Translations under genes and position numbers: made by a program
Assembly: GCA_015063765.1 (NCBI GenBank)
Contig: SVTN01000003.1
Coordinates: 1 to 35,882 of the forward strand
Reading direction: 5' to 3'
From: Oscillospiraceae bacterium
Lineage (GTDB): Bacteria; Bacillota; Clostridia; Oscillospirales; CAG-272
Length of the DNA: 35,882 bases
Shown here: positions 1 through 6,823 of the stretch, in pieces
Layout: each line of letters begins with the position of its first letter
Numbering within the stretch: position 1 is the first letter of the stretch
Notes under the pieces: model-generated
The model's database searches: none
Seen by the model: the letters and a program-made list of their open reading frames with translations, nothing else
What the model was told of the DNA's origin: nothing

Positions 1-32
1 TATGCCCTCTTGGGCGTGAGGGGATTTATATC

Positions 33-108
33 ATATCGCATTGGAGCGAAGCGACAATATATCGCACGAGCAAAGCGAGTATATCGCGTTTGCTTGCAAA
101 CATATCGC
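33..108. repeat. Short tandem array of ATATCGC boxes with hairpin spacers
   Basis: Four exact copies of ATATCGC start at 33, 59, 81 and 102. They are separated by 19, 15 and 14 bases. The last spacer is a perfect inverted repeat (GTTTGC TT GCAAAC), the first is bounded by ATTG/CAAT, and the middle one is a weaker AC...GT repeat. The 64-residue minus-strand ORF over this region is only a translation of the repeats. The period is too short for CRISPR. It resembles interspersed intergenic repeats, but copy number elsewhere in the genome cannot be seen here. Confidence 0.6.
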
Positions 109-115
109 CAAGCAG

Positions 116-161
116 AAAAAAGAGATAGCATTTCGGCTACGAACCGATTTGTTATCTCTTT
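116..161 (-). terminator. Rho-independent terminator of the aldolase-dehydrogenase operon
   Basis: Bases 121-130 pair with 150-159 (one G-T pair), and an inner stem CGG/CCG around 134-146 closes a seven-base loop. Read on the minus strand, the stem is followed by six T residues (complement of 116-121). It lies about 170 bases past the stop of the minus-strand dehydrogenase gene, so it is the likely end of that transcript. In the plus direction the T run is poor. Confidence 0.65.
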
Positions 162-177
162 CTGTTGTATAAGGGTT

Positions 178-264
178 TGGGCTTAGCCCATAATGCATTT
201 GACCGGTCAAATGCGATGCTCGCACTTAACGGTGTTGTCCAAATTCTCCGATAAGGACATCACC
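178..264. repeat. Cluster of three inverted repeats in the gene-free left edge
   Basis: Three inverted repeats follow one another. TGGGC/GCCCA lies at 178-190. A perfect 20-base palindrome centred on GACCGGTC lies at 195-214. A 10-base stem with one central mismatch (GGTGTTGTCC with GGACATCACC) lies at 231-264 around a 14-base loop. No coding frame in this stretch is convincing. Together with the array at 33-108 and the terminator at 116-161 they make the first 264 bases almost continuous secondary structure. Confidence 0.55.
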
Positions 265-332
265 CATTTTGTTCTCTGTCCTTTTTCTTTTGGTATAAGA
301 TATACTGCTCTGTCACAGATACCTCTTATAGA

Positions 333-1571
333 TCAGAAGTTTTCAAGCAGATATTTTTCCGCCTTCGCGCACCAAAGTCCGTTGGCTTCCTTCACAAGCG
401 TATCAAGGGTCGCAAAGCGGGCATCCGTCTTGCCAAGTGCTTCAAAATCGGCAAGGGCGGTGAGGGGAAGCTCGATGTGGTTGTAGATCAGCTTCTTTCC
501 GCCGGGGATGGAGGGCAGATTGACCGTCGTTTCGATGACGGCGTTCATACCGCCGATATGAGTGACCATGGGTGCAGGGTCGATGCGACCTTCGCCGATC
601 AGGCGGACGATATCCTTCATATCGTCGGGGGTCGAGCCGCTTGTGCCTGCATAATGGTGCTGCTGATAATGCACATCGTAAAAGTTTACGGGTGCGGAAA
701 AGGCTTTATCGGTAGGACCTGCAAAGAAGTTTAAGCATCCGTCGAAGCCGAGAAGGCTATCGCCCAGCGTTACAACGGCGGGAACGGGAGCGTAAACGAA
801 CACGTCGTCGTAGCCCTTGCCATCGTTGATGGCGAGAAGGCTGTCCTTATCCGTTGCGCTTGTGAAAACAAGGCGAATGCCGTCCTTTGCCGCCGCTTCG
901 GGAGAATAGATCTCTGCGGCACGCGCAAGGCGGGCTTCGTCAAGGTCGGTGACGACCACAAGCCCCGGCTTCACGTCGCCGTGGAGTGCGATATCAATGG
1001 CAACAAGCCCCATAGGACCGCAGCCTGCAAGGATGGCGACAGCGCCGCCCTCCTTGATGTTCATCTTGGGATGGTCACCGTCGGGCAGATGCAGGCTTGC
1101 CTTGTATCCGCGCAACACGCAGGAGGCAGGCTCGATGAGAGAGCCCTTGAAGAAGGCGTCGCCGCCAAACTTCTGCAAAAAGCCGTTTTCGATGATGTGC
1201 TCGTAAACGATGGAATAGGTGGAAACACCGCCAATCTCACCGAAGGAATAGCCAATGGTCTTGTTGCCGCCAAGGTAAGAAAGCACAGGGGGGCAGATGA
1301 CCTTGTCACCGACGGCAAAATCGTTTTTCCATCTTTCGCCGACCTCCACGATCTCGGCACAGAACTCGTGACCGATGATAACGGGATGCTCGGCAACGTC
1401 GTCGGGCACGCGCAGATGCTTTGCGCCCTGCTTGATGGTCTTATAGGTGGACATGCAAACGCTGTCCGAGATGATCTTGATCAAAATTTCGCCGTTTTTG
1501 ATCTCGGGAAGCGCAAACTCTTCAAGACGGACGTCGTTTTCGCCGTAAAGGCGGACTGCTTTCGTTTTCAT
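333..1571 (-). CDS. sorE: Zinc-dependent dehydrogenase, L-sorbose-1-phosphate reductase (SorE)-like
   Basis: This 412-residue medium-chain dehydrogenase would reduce a keto-sugar phosphate, or oxidise the matching polyol phosphate, with NAD(P)H in the cytoplasm. Visible catalytic zinc ligands are C39 (SVCMSTYK), H68-E69 (GHEF) and E147 (EPASC). The Rossmann motif GCGPMG is at 183-188. The four-cysteine structural zinc lobe of classical alcohol dehydrogenases is not apparent. The SVCMSTYK segment and the PDDVA...IIGHEFC region match SorE-type L-sorbose-1-phosphate reductases as I remember them. It lies 12 bases after the aldolase gene, and the AAGGAG ribosome site overlaps the aldolase stop codon, so the two are cotranscribed and probably translationally coupled. 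The substrate is inferred from family resemblance only. No PTS transporter is present in the window. Confidence 0.75.
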   Translation of the reverse strand: MKTKAVRLYGENDVRLEEFALPEIKNGEILIKIISDSVCMSTYKTIKQGAKHLRVPDDVAEHPVIIGHEFCAEIVEVGERWKNDFAVGDKVICPPVLSYLGGNKTIGYSFGEIGGVSTYSIVYEHIIENGFLQKFGGDAFFKGSLIEPASCVLRGYKASLHLPDGDHPKMNIKEGGAVAILAGCGPMGLVAIDIALHGDVKPGLVVVTDLDEARLARAAEIYSPEAAAKDGIRLVFTSATDKDSLLAINDGKGYDDVFVYAPVPAVVTLGDSLLGFDGCLNFFAGPTDKAFSAPVNFYDVHYQQHHYAGTSGSTPDDMKDIVRLIGEGRIDPAPMVTHIGGMNAVIETTVNLPSIPGGKKLIYNHIELPLTALADFEALGKTDARFATLDTLVKEANGLWCAKAEKYLLENF

Positions 1572-1583
1572 ATGATGCTCTCC

Positions 1584-2453
1584 TTATACTCTGCCCGCAG
1601 AGCCGAATACACGGATCTTGGTGCGGACGGCTTCCTTCATGCGTGCGCCTGCCTCTTCGAACACGAACGCGGGCCAGGTGGAGGGGTTCTCCATCGAATT
1701 AAGCTTGTTCTTAAGACCGAGGTTCATCGCGCCGACAACGTCCGAGAAAATGTTGATCTTGGTGATGCCGTGCTTGATCGCCGCCTGCACCTGATCGTCG
1801 GGCGTACCGCTTCCGCCGTGCAGAACGAGAGGAAGATCCGACACCGCGGTGATCTCGTCGAGGCGGTCGATGCGAAGGGTAGGCGTCTTGAGGTAAACGC
1901 CGTGTGCCGTACCGATGGCAATGGCAAGCGCGTCTACGTCGGTGATCTCGTGGAAGCGAACGACCTCAGCGGGCACCGTCAAGCTGTCCTCGGGATCCTC
2001 GTTCTTCACAGTGTCATTTTCGTTGCCGACCATGGCGTTGCCGACATGACCCAGCTCTGCCTCAACGGTTGCACCGTAGGAATGTGCAATTTTGACAACC
2101 TTTCTTGTCATTTCTGCGTTTTCGGCAAAGGGAAGCACAGAGCCGTCGTACATAACAGAGGAAAATCCAACCTCAAGTGCCGCACGGATGGCGTCGAAAT
2201 CGGTCGCATGGTCCAGATGCAAGCAAACGGGAACGGTGTAGTGCTTTGCCGCTTCCTTGATCATTGCGGTAAGGATGGGAAGTCCTTTTCCGTTAAAATC
2301 AACGCCGAGTGCCTGCAAAAGTGCGGGCGAGCGCTCCTCCTCACAGGTCTCAAGCACTGCGCGGAGCATTTCATAGTTGCTGACGTCAAAGGCGGGGATG
2401 GCATAGTGCTTTGCCTTCGCATCGGCAAGCATTTCCTTCATGGATACAAGCAT
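1584..2453 (-). CDS. Class II ketose-bisphosphate aldolase (fructose/tagatose type)
   Basis: This 289-residue zinc aldolase cleaves a ketose 1,6-bisphosphate to DHAP and glyceraldehyde 3-phosphate. The catalytic Asp and first zinc His are in HLDHA (D81-H82). The other ligands fit E133 (EAELG), H184 (GTAHG) and H212 (LHGGSG). The length suits the GatY/KbaY/FbaA families (about 285 residues). The ORF track opens at 2606, but that start lies upstream of the promoter. The ATG at 2453 has GGAGGA seven bases upstream and is preferred. It is the first gene of the operon with the SorE-like dehydrogenase, which suggests breakdown of a ketose or hexitol phosphate. Fructose versus tagatose specificity cannot be decided by eye. 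Confidence 0.88.
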   Translation of the reverse strand: MLVSMKEMLADAKAKHYAIPAFDVSNYEMLRAVLETCEEERSPALLQALGVDFNGKGLPILTAMIKEAAKHYTVPVCLHLDHATDFDAIRAALEVGFSSVMYDGSVLPFAENAEMTRKVVKIAHSYGATVEAELGHVGNAMVGNENDTVKNEDPEDSLTVPAEVVRFHEITDVDALAIAIGTAHGVYLKTPTLRIDRLDEITAVSDLPLVLHGGSGTPDDQVQAAIKHGITKINIFSDVVGAMNLGLKNKLNSMENPSTWPAFVFEEAGARMKEAVRTKIRVFGSAGRV

Positions 2454-2478
2454 TGTTTTTTCCTCCAAAAAATAAAAC

Positions 2479-2507
2479 TTGACATTTATTTGATTTACCG
2501 TTATAAT
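2479..2507 (+). promoter_or_regulatory. Consensus sigma-A promoter of plsC-deoR
   Basis: TTGACA at 2479-2484 and TATAAT at 2502-2507 are both perfect and are separated by exactly 17 bases. Transcription would begin near 2514 and give a leader of about 125 bases before the acyltransferase ATG at 2640. The -35 box lies inside the leader of the opposing aldolase transcript, and the -10 boxes of the two promoters overlap. Confidence 0.8.
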
Positions 2508-2534
2508 TATAGCGAACAAACATTTCGAAATCAA
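2499..2534 (-). promoter_or_regulatory. Sigma-A promoter of the aldolase operon (minus strand)
   Basis: On the minus strand TTGATT (complement of 2529-2534) and TATAAT (complement of 2506-2511) are 17 bases apart. Transcription would start near 2499 and run left to the aldolase ATG at 2453. Its -10 box shares bases 2506-2507 with the -10 box of the plus-strand promoter, so polymerase is unlikely to occupy both at once. Confidence 0.8.
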
Positions 2535-2573
2535 TAGTTGTTCGAAATCTTTTGAAATGAACTTTTTTTCGAA
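2511..2573. promoter_or_regulatory. Cluster of TTCGAA-type boxes, candidate DeoR operator
   Basis: Perfect TTCGAA occurs at 2524, 2541 and 2568. Degenerate copies occur at 2511 (AGCGAA) and 2551 (TTTGAA). Several are flanked by A/T so as to read TTTCGAA or GTTCGAAA. They overlap the minus-strand -35/-10 region and lie just downstream of the plus-strand start. DeoR-family repressors often bind repeated TTCG-containing sites, and a DeoR gene begins at 3482. The link to that regulator is inference. Confidence 0.5.
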
Positions 2574-2639
2574 CAAAAAGAACATTTTTTGATTGCACCT
2601 TTGCATATCATTTTAATCACGTTCCCAAAGGAGAAGGAC

Positions 2640-3464
2640 ATGTATTACAGGCACGACCTTGACTACGTCTACCCCGAGAGATGCGACGAGCACATGATCA
2701 CCGTCAACAAGAAAAGAGAGATCAAATACGACGAAAATTACCCTTATTTAAAGAAGGGCTTTTTCTTCGCCATTGCGCGCGGCGTTTTCTTCGTTTTGCT
2801 CTATATCGTCGTTTTCCCTCTTTTGCGCCTCGTCCTCGGCTTACGCATTGAAGGACGCAAAAACGTCAGACGCAACAGAAAGCTTTTCAAAAACGGTCTT
2901 ATCACCGTATCCAACCACGTCTTCATGTGGGATTTTCTGTGCGTGATGCGTGCCATCCATCCCCGTCTTGCCCGCTTCCCCGCCTGGAAGGAAAATCTCG
3001 ACGGCAATCTGCGCTGGCTCATTCGCTGGGCGGGCGGCATTCCCATCCCGACCGAAAGCTTCCGCGCCATGGCAAAATGCAACCGCGCCATAGAGGAGGT
3101 CCTAGAAAAGGGAAAGACCCTGCACTTCTTCCCCGAGGGCTCGATGTGGTTTTACTATCCCGACATCCGTCCCTTTAAGCTGGCGGTGTTCAAATACGCC
3201 GTCAAATACGATAAGCCCGTCCTTCCCATCTCTCTCTCCTTCCGTCCGCGCCGCGGACTCTATAAGCTCTTCGGCAAGAGCCCCTGCGTCGATATGCATA
3301 TCGGCGAGCCGCTTCTCATAGACAAAAGCCTTACAAAGCTTGCCGCCGCGGAGGACCTGCGTGCCCGTGCTTACCACGTCATTCAGGGAATGAACGGCAT
3401 CCACCCCGGCGACCCCACCTACAACACCGACCAAAGTCTTGACAATTACCAAAAAACGATGTAA
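2640..3464 (+). CDS. plsC: 1-acyl-sn-glycerol-3-phosphate acyltransferase (PlsC family)
   Basis: This 274-residue membrane-attached enzyme probably acylates lysophosphatidic acid in phospholipid synthesis. The catalytic HX4D motif is NHVFMWD (H93-D98). FPEGS at 164-168 is the phosphate-binding EG motif, with Ser in place of the usual Thr, and GGIPIP at 132-137 is the third conserved block. One hydrophobic helix spans about residues 41-68. The ORF track begins at 2589, but the ATG at 2640 has AAAGGAGAAGG directly upstream. It is the first gene of a short operon with the DeoR regulator, 17 bases apart, and is divergent from the aldolase operon. Why a lipid acyltransferase sits between a sugar operon and its presumed regulator is not clear. 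Confidence 0.85.
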   Translation: MYYRHDLDYVYPERCDEHMITVNKKREIKYDENYPYLKKGFFFAIARGVFFVLLYIVVFPLLRLVLGLRIEGRKNVRRNRKLFKNGLITVSNHVFMWDFLCVMRAIHPRLARFPAWKENLDGNLRWLIRWAGGIPIPTESFRAMAKCNRAIEEVLEKGKTLHFFPEGSMWFYYPDIRPFKLAVFKYAVKYDKPVLPISLSFRPRRGLYKLFGKSPCVDMHIGEPLLIDKSLTKLAAAEDLRARAYHVIQGMNGIHPGDPTYNTDQSLDNYQKTM

Positions 3465-3481
3465 TTGACAGAGGAACAAGC

Positions 3482-4195
3482 ATGGAAGAAAGACAAAAGG
3501 ATATCCTCAAGCTTTTATACGAGAAAGGGCGTGTTTCGGTTGCAGATCTTTCAAGATCGCTCTATGTTTCCGAAATGACGGTCCGGCGCGATCTTGCCGA
3601 AATGGAAAAGGGCGGCTATCTCCGCCGTTACCGCGGCGGTGCCGTTTTAAAGCAGAGCGACGGCGAGATGCCCGTATCCGAGCGCTATTTTATGAACCGT
3701 GAGGAAAAGCAATCCCTCGCACAGCGTGCCGCCGAGCATCTCTCGGACGGCATCACCGTTTTCCTCGACAGCTCCTCGACCTGCCTTTATCTGCTCCCCT
3801 ATCTTTCAAAGCACAAGGGCATCACCCTTGTGACCAACTCGGTCAAAACACTCCTGTCCGCCGCGGAAAACCATATTCCCACCATCCTCATCGGCGGCGA
3901 ATATTACGAGCAGGATATGTGCCTTGTCGGCTCGCTTGCCGAGGAAAGCGTCCGCGCCCTCAACGTCGATATTGCCTTTTTCACCACCGCGGCATACGAC
4001 GAAAAAAGCGGGATCATTTCCGATTTCGATCTGCGCCAAACGGCGATCCGCCGCTTGATCTTAAAAAACGCAGAAAAAAGCATCTTTCTTTTCGAGTCCT
4101 ACAAGCTCGGCAAACGCCTCCTTTACACCCTCGCGCATAAAAACGAGGTGTCTGCCGTTCTGCTCAGCCAAACCCCTTTAGAGAAGCAAACATAA
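3482..4195 (+). CDS. DeoR/GlpR-family transcriptional regulator
   Basis: This 237-residue protein has the classic DeoR layout. An N-terminal winged helix-turn-helix covers about residues 1-57 (SEMTVRRDLAEME, then YLRRYRGGAVL). A sugar-phosphate-isomerase-like sensor domain follows (FLDSSSTC, TNSV, LIGGEYY). Such proteins usually repress sugar operons and are released by a sugar phosphate. The length is near the family norm of about 250. It follows plsC by 17 bases with a GAGGAA ribosome site. The natural target is the divergent aldolase/SorE-like operon, whose promoter carries TTCGAA repeats. Autoregulation is also possible because the same boxes lie in its own transcript leader. Confidence 0.92.
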   Translation: MEERQKDILKLLYEKGRVSVADLSRSLYVSEMTVRRDLAEMEKGGYLRRYRGGAVLKQSDGEMPVSERYFMNREEKQSLAQRAAEHLSDGITVFLDSSSTCLYLLPYLSKHKGITLVTNSVKTLLSAAENHIPTILIGGEYYEQDMCLVGSLAEESVRALNVDIAFFTTAAYDEKSGIISDFDLRQTAIRRLILKNAEKSIFLFESYKLGKRLLYTLAHKNEVSAVLLSQTPLEKQT

Positions 4196-4198
4196 AAA

Positions 4199-4320
4199 GC
4201 AAACAAAAATTGATACCTATAGAGAAAACCGTAGGTTTTCGACCTTAAAATTCAAATGAGCAAAAATAAAGGCAGGAAACAAGTTCCTGCCTTTTATTCA
4301 TGAAATTTCTTTTTGTTTGC
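4199..4320. repeat. Nested inverted repeats in the 200-base deoR / DUF3737 gap
   Basis: An 11-base perfect inverted repeat, GCAAACAAAAA at 4199-4209 and TTTTTGTTTGC at 4310-4320, encloses two smaller hairpins. These are GAAAACC/GGTTTTC (4224-4240) and the terminator stem at 4271-4291. The outer arms are A/T-rich, so chance is possible. If transcribed as a unit it would fold as a closed multi-branched RNA. No gene was found between 4196 and 4396, and the remaining bases to 4396 show only a weak GACAG/CTGTC stem. Confidence 0.35.
4268..4295. terminator. Bidirectional rho-independent terminator
   Basis: The perfect 8-base stem GGCAGGAA (4271-4278) / TTCCTGCC (4284-4291) has a five-base loop. 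TTTT follows on the plus strand and an A-rich run precedes it, which gives TTTATTTTTG on the minus strand. It lies between the convergent deoR and DUF3737 genes and can end both transcripts. Confidence 0.8.
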
Positions 4321-4396
4321 GGTTATGCCTAAATGTGACAGCCCCTTCTGTCTATATTCTTAACAAACCTGCATTTCTGCCGGCTTCTTTATGATT

Positions 4397-5230
4397 TCAT
4401 CTGACAATAACCTTTCCCTTTGCCCACGGCGCATCAAAAATGATCTCGCCGACCGAAGGCGCGGTGACCGTACCGCGCAGCGGATTTTTCACGCTGTCGA
4501 TGTGCGTTTTTACGCTTGCCTTGACGCTCGATTTTTCAAAGGCGAGATCGGTATTCTCCATCTCGCAATCCACAAGGCGCAAGCCACGGCAGTAGCAAAG
4601 CGGCTGTGTGCCGATGATCTTACAACGGATCAGCGTGAGGTTTTTCGAATACCAGCCAAGATACTCGCCCTTCAGGACGGAATCCGTTACAGTCACGTTT
4701 TCGGCATGCCAAAAGGCGTCCTTGGTGTTAAAATCGCACCGATCGATCACAGCGCCCTTCACGTATTGGAAGGAGTATTTTCCCGTGAAGGTGACGTTTT
4801 TTAAAAAGAGCTTTTCGCCGCGCAGAAGGAAATATTCTCCCTCGGCGCGCGTATTCTCCATATGTAAGCCCTTCGTCGACCAGCCAAACTCGGGGGACTT
4901 GATGTCAGAGTCGGTGATACGGACGTTTTTGCACTCTCTTAACGCCTTAATGCCGTGCATTTTGGTGTTCTCCACCGCAATTTTGCTCGAATACCAAAGT
5001 GCCGCGCGGCAATTCTCCGTCATCTCCGTGCTTGAAATGCGCACACCGTCATCGTGCCAAAAGGGGTATCTCAAATCAAAATAACAATTTTCCGTGACGA
5101 TATCCCGACATTCTTTTAAAGCACTCTCACCGTCGGCAGGTCCTTCGAAGCGACAATCCTTCACCGAGAGCGATGCTTCGCCGTACAGCGCACGCTCCGC
5201 ATCAAGCAAAAGTCCTTCTATATTTTTCAC
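4397..5230 (-). CDS. DUF3737-family right-handed beta-helix protein
   Basis: This 277-residue protein without signal peptide or membrane segment fits DUF3737. It has many short repeats of the pattern V-x-x-C/S-x-F/I-x-G, with recurring FWH, LWYSS, GWYSKNL and CYCRGL turns, as in pectate-lyase-like parallel beta-helices. No reaction has been firmly assigned to the family that I know of, so the function is left open. The start codon is GTG at 5228-5230 with GAGGT just upstream on the minus strand and a good promoter at 5259-5287. It is transcribed alone, towards the terminator shared with deoR. Confidence 0.75.
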   Translation of the reverse strand: MKNIEGLLLDAERALYGEASLSVKDCRFEGPADGESALKECRDIVTENCYFDLRYPFWHDDGVRISSTEMTENCRAALWYSSKIAVENTKMHGIKALRECKNVRITDSDIKSPEFGWSTKGLHMENTRAEGEYFLLRGEKLFLKNVTFTGKYSFQYVKGAVIDRCDFNTKDAFWHAENVTVTDSVLKGEYLGWYSKNLTLIRCKIIGTQPLCYCRGLRLVDCEMENTDLAFEKSSVKASVKTHIDSVKNPLRGTVTAPSVGEIIFDAPWAKGKVIVR

Positions 5231-5258
5231 GCCAATACCTCATGATCTTTTTTTAAGA

Positions 5259-5287
5259 ATTATAGCACATGTAAAGGAATTTATCAA
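5259..5287 (-). promoter_or_regulatory. Sigma-A promoter of the DUF3737 gene (minus strand)
   Basis: On the minus strand TTGATA (complement of 5282-5287) is followed after 17 bases by TATAAT (complement of 5259-5264). Transcription would start near 5252, about 22 bases before the GTG start. It is back to back with, but does not overlap, the promoter of the YitT-HAD gene. Confidence 0.75.
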
Positions 5288-5308
5288 CCTTTTTCCCTCT
5301 AAAAGCGT

Positions 5309-5337
5309 TTGACTTTTCTCTTTTCTTGTTGTATAAT
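5309..5337 (+). promoter_or_regulatory. Sigma-A promoter of the YitT-HAD gene cluster
   Basis: TTGACT at 5309-5314 and TATAAT at 5332-5337 have a 17-base spacer. The start near 5344 leaves about 25 bases of leader with AGAAGG before the ATG at 5369. The ORF-track start at 5309 is actually this -35 box, which rules out the longer reading. Confidence 0.8.
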
Positions 5338-5368
5338 GCTTGTAGAACAAACGAAGAAGGTCCTTTTT

Positions 5369-6814
5369 ATGCTCAAGTCGCTCTTTAAGGGTATTTCCCC
5401 GTGGGGGTGTATCCTTTCCGTCATATCCGCGAGTCTGCTCGCCTTCACCCTATACAACGTTCACGACGTCGTGGATGTCACCGAGGGCGGCGTTCTGGGG
5501 CTTTCGCTCTTTTTCGATGAGGTATTACACATCTCTCCCGCCCAAACGACTGCCGTTTTAAACCTTCTGTGCTACATATTCGGCTTTCGCGTGCTGGGAC
5601 GGAGATTTATCGTCTATTCCGCCGTCGCAACGGCAGGCTTCTCCATCTCTTATGCCGTCTACGAGCAATTTCCACCCCTCTTTCCCGAAATTGCCGCCTA
5701 CCCGCTGGCAGCCGCCGTCCTCGGTGCGCTTCTCGTAGGGGTCACCTGCGGCATCTGCGTGCGCGTCGGCGGTGCACCGTCGGGTGACGATGCGCTTGCC
5801 ATGGCGCTCTCCCACAAGCTGCGCGTGAATATCTCATGGATCTACCTTGCAAGCGATCTCATCGTTCTTGCGCTCTCGCTCTCCTACATTCCCCTGCGCC
5901 GCATCCTATACTCACTTTTAACCGTTGTCCTTTCGGGACAGGTCATCGGATATATTGAAAAAATCGGAAGGAAACCCAGACGAATGCCAAGCTACAGGAT
6001 CATTGCCACCGACCTTGACGGAACACTTCTCAACTCTCAAAAGGAAGTCAGCCCCGAGAACATCCGCGCCATTGACGAAATGACAAAGATGGGCGTCTAT
6101 CTCGTTCCCTCCTCGGGAAGAACCCTCGGCGAGATCCCCGATTGCGTCCGTAACATTCAAAGTGCAAGGTACATCATCCACTCGGACGGCGCCGTCATCT
6201 ACGATACCAAGGAAAAACGTGCGGTCGATACGAGAAACATGAAAGGCGAAACCGCCCGCCGCGCGCTCGACATCTTCTATTCCTACGAATCTCTCCTCAC
6301 CGTCCGCGCAAACGGCATTCTTTACGTTGATGCCGACGAGCAAAGAGAGGATATTTACGACAGCTACCGCCTGCCGAGATCTTATCAGCCCGCGATGCTT
6401 CACCTTGCCCAACCGATCAAGGGCTTCAAGGAGTTCTGCTACGGACTTGACGAGATCGAAATGATCTGCACCTTCTTCAAATACGATGAGGAGTTAGAGG
6501 AATGCCGCGAGCGCTTGCGCGCTGACGGTGCCTACGGTGTCGCCGCCACCGAAACCACGAACATTGAGCTTTTTGACAAGGAAGCAGGCAAGGGCAACGC
6601 CCTTCTCCGTCTTGCGGATCTCTTAGGGATCGACCGAGGGGCAACCATCGCCGTCGGTGACAACATCAACGACCTTGACAATCTCTCCCACGCGGGGCTT
6701 GCTTTGGCAATGGAAAACGCCGTGGACGAGGTCAAGCGCGCATCTCACCGCACCGTATGTCACAACGACGCCCACGTCATGAAGTACATTTTGGAAAACA
6801 TTTTAAAGGAGTGA
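5369..6814 (+). CDS. Fusion of YitT-type membrane domain with Cof-type HAD phosphatase
   Basis: This 481-residue protein has two parts. Residues 1-200 are a five-helix YitT/DUF161 membrane domain (GGVLGLSLFFD, then RVGGAPSGDDALA). The DUF2179 tail normal in YitT proteins is missing. Residues 206-481 are a Cof-like HAD hydrolase with all four motifs. These are DLDGTLLNS (catalytic D215, D217), SSGRT, the Lys of GKGNALL and GDNINDLDNL. HAD enzymes of this type remove phosphate from sugar phosphates, flavin or other small substrates. The junction KIGRKPRRMPSYR is in one continuous frame with no stop. The ATG at 5369 is chosen because it follows AGAAGG and lies after the promoter. A GNAT gene follows 9 bases later. 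The fused role is unknown. Confidence 0.85.
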   Translation: MLKSLFKGISPWGCILSVISASLLAFTLYNVHDVVDVTEGGVLGLSLFFDEVLHISPAQTTAVLNLLCYIFGFRVLGRRFIVYSAVATAGFSISYAVYEQFPPLFPEIAAYPLAAAVLGALLVGVTCGICVRVGGAPSGDDALAMALSHKLRVNISWIYLASDLIVLALSLSYIPLRRILYSLLTVVLSGQVIGYIEKIGRKPRRMPSYRIIATDLDGTLLNSQKEVSPENIRAIDEMTKMGVYLVPSSGRTLGEIPDCVRNIQSARYIIHSDGAVIYDTKEKRAVDTRNMKGETARRALDIFYSYESLLTVRANGILYVDADEQREDIYDSYRLPRSYQPAMLHLAQPIKGFKEFCYGLDEIEMICTFFKYDEELEECRERLRADGAYGVAATETTNIELFDKEAGKGNALLRLADLLGIDRGATIAVGDNINDLDNLSHAGLALAMENAVDEVKRASHRTVCHNDAHVMKYILENILKE

Positions 6815-6823
6815 GATCATCTT

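Noticed and set aside
33-108. CRISPR array
   Set aside because: Units are only 7 bases with 14-19 base hairpin spacers, and no cas gene is present.
31-225. 64-residue minus-strand ORF as a small protein
   Set aside because: The frame is made of the repeats and the terminator hairpin, without ribosome site or promoter.
981-2537. 518-residue plus-strand ORF across the dehydrogenase and aldolase genes
   Set aside because: It is antisense to two genes with complete catalytic motifs, has no ribosome site and shows no domain; it is a shadow of codon bias.
5309-5368. Longer N-terminus for the YitT-HAD protein
   Set aside because: The TTG at 5309 is the -35 box and the ATG at 5336 lies in the -10 box, so neither would be in the transcript.
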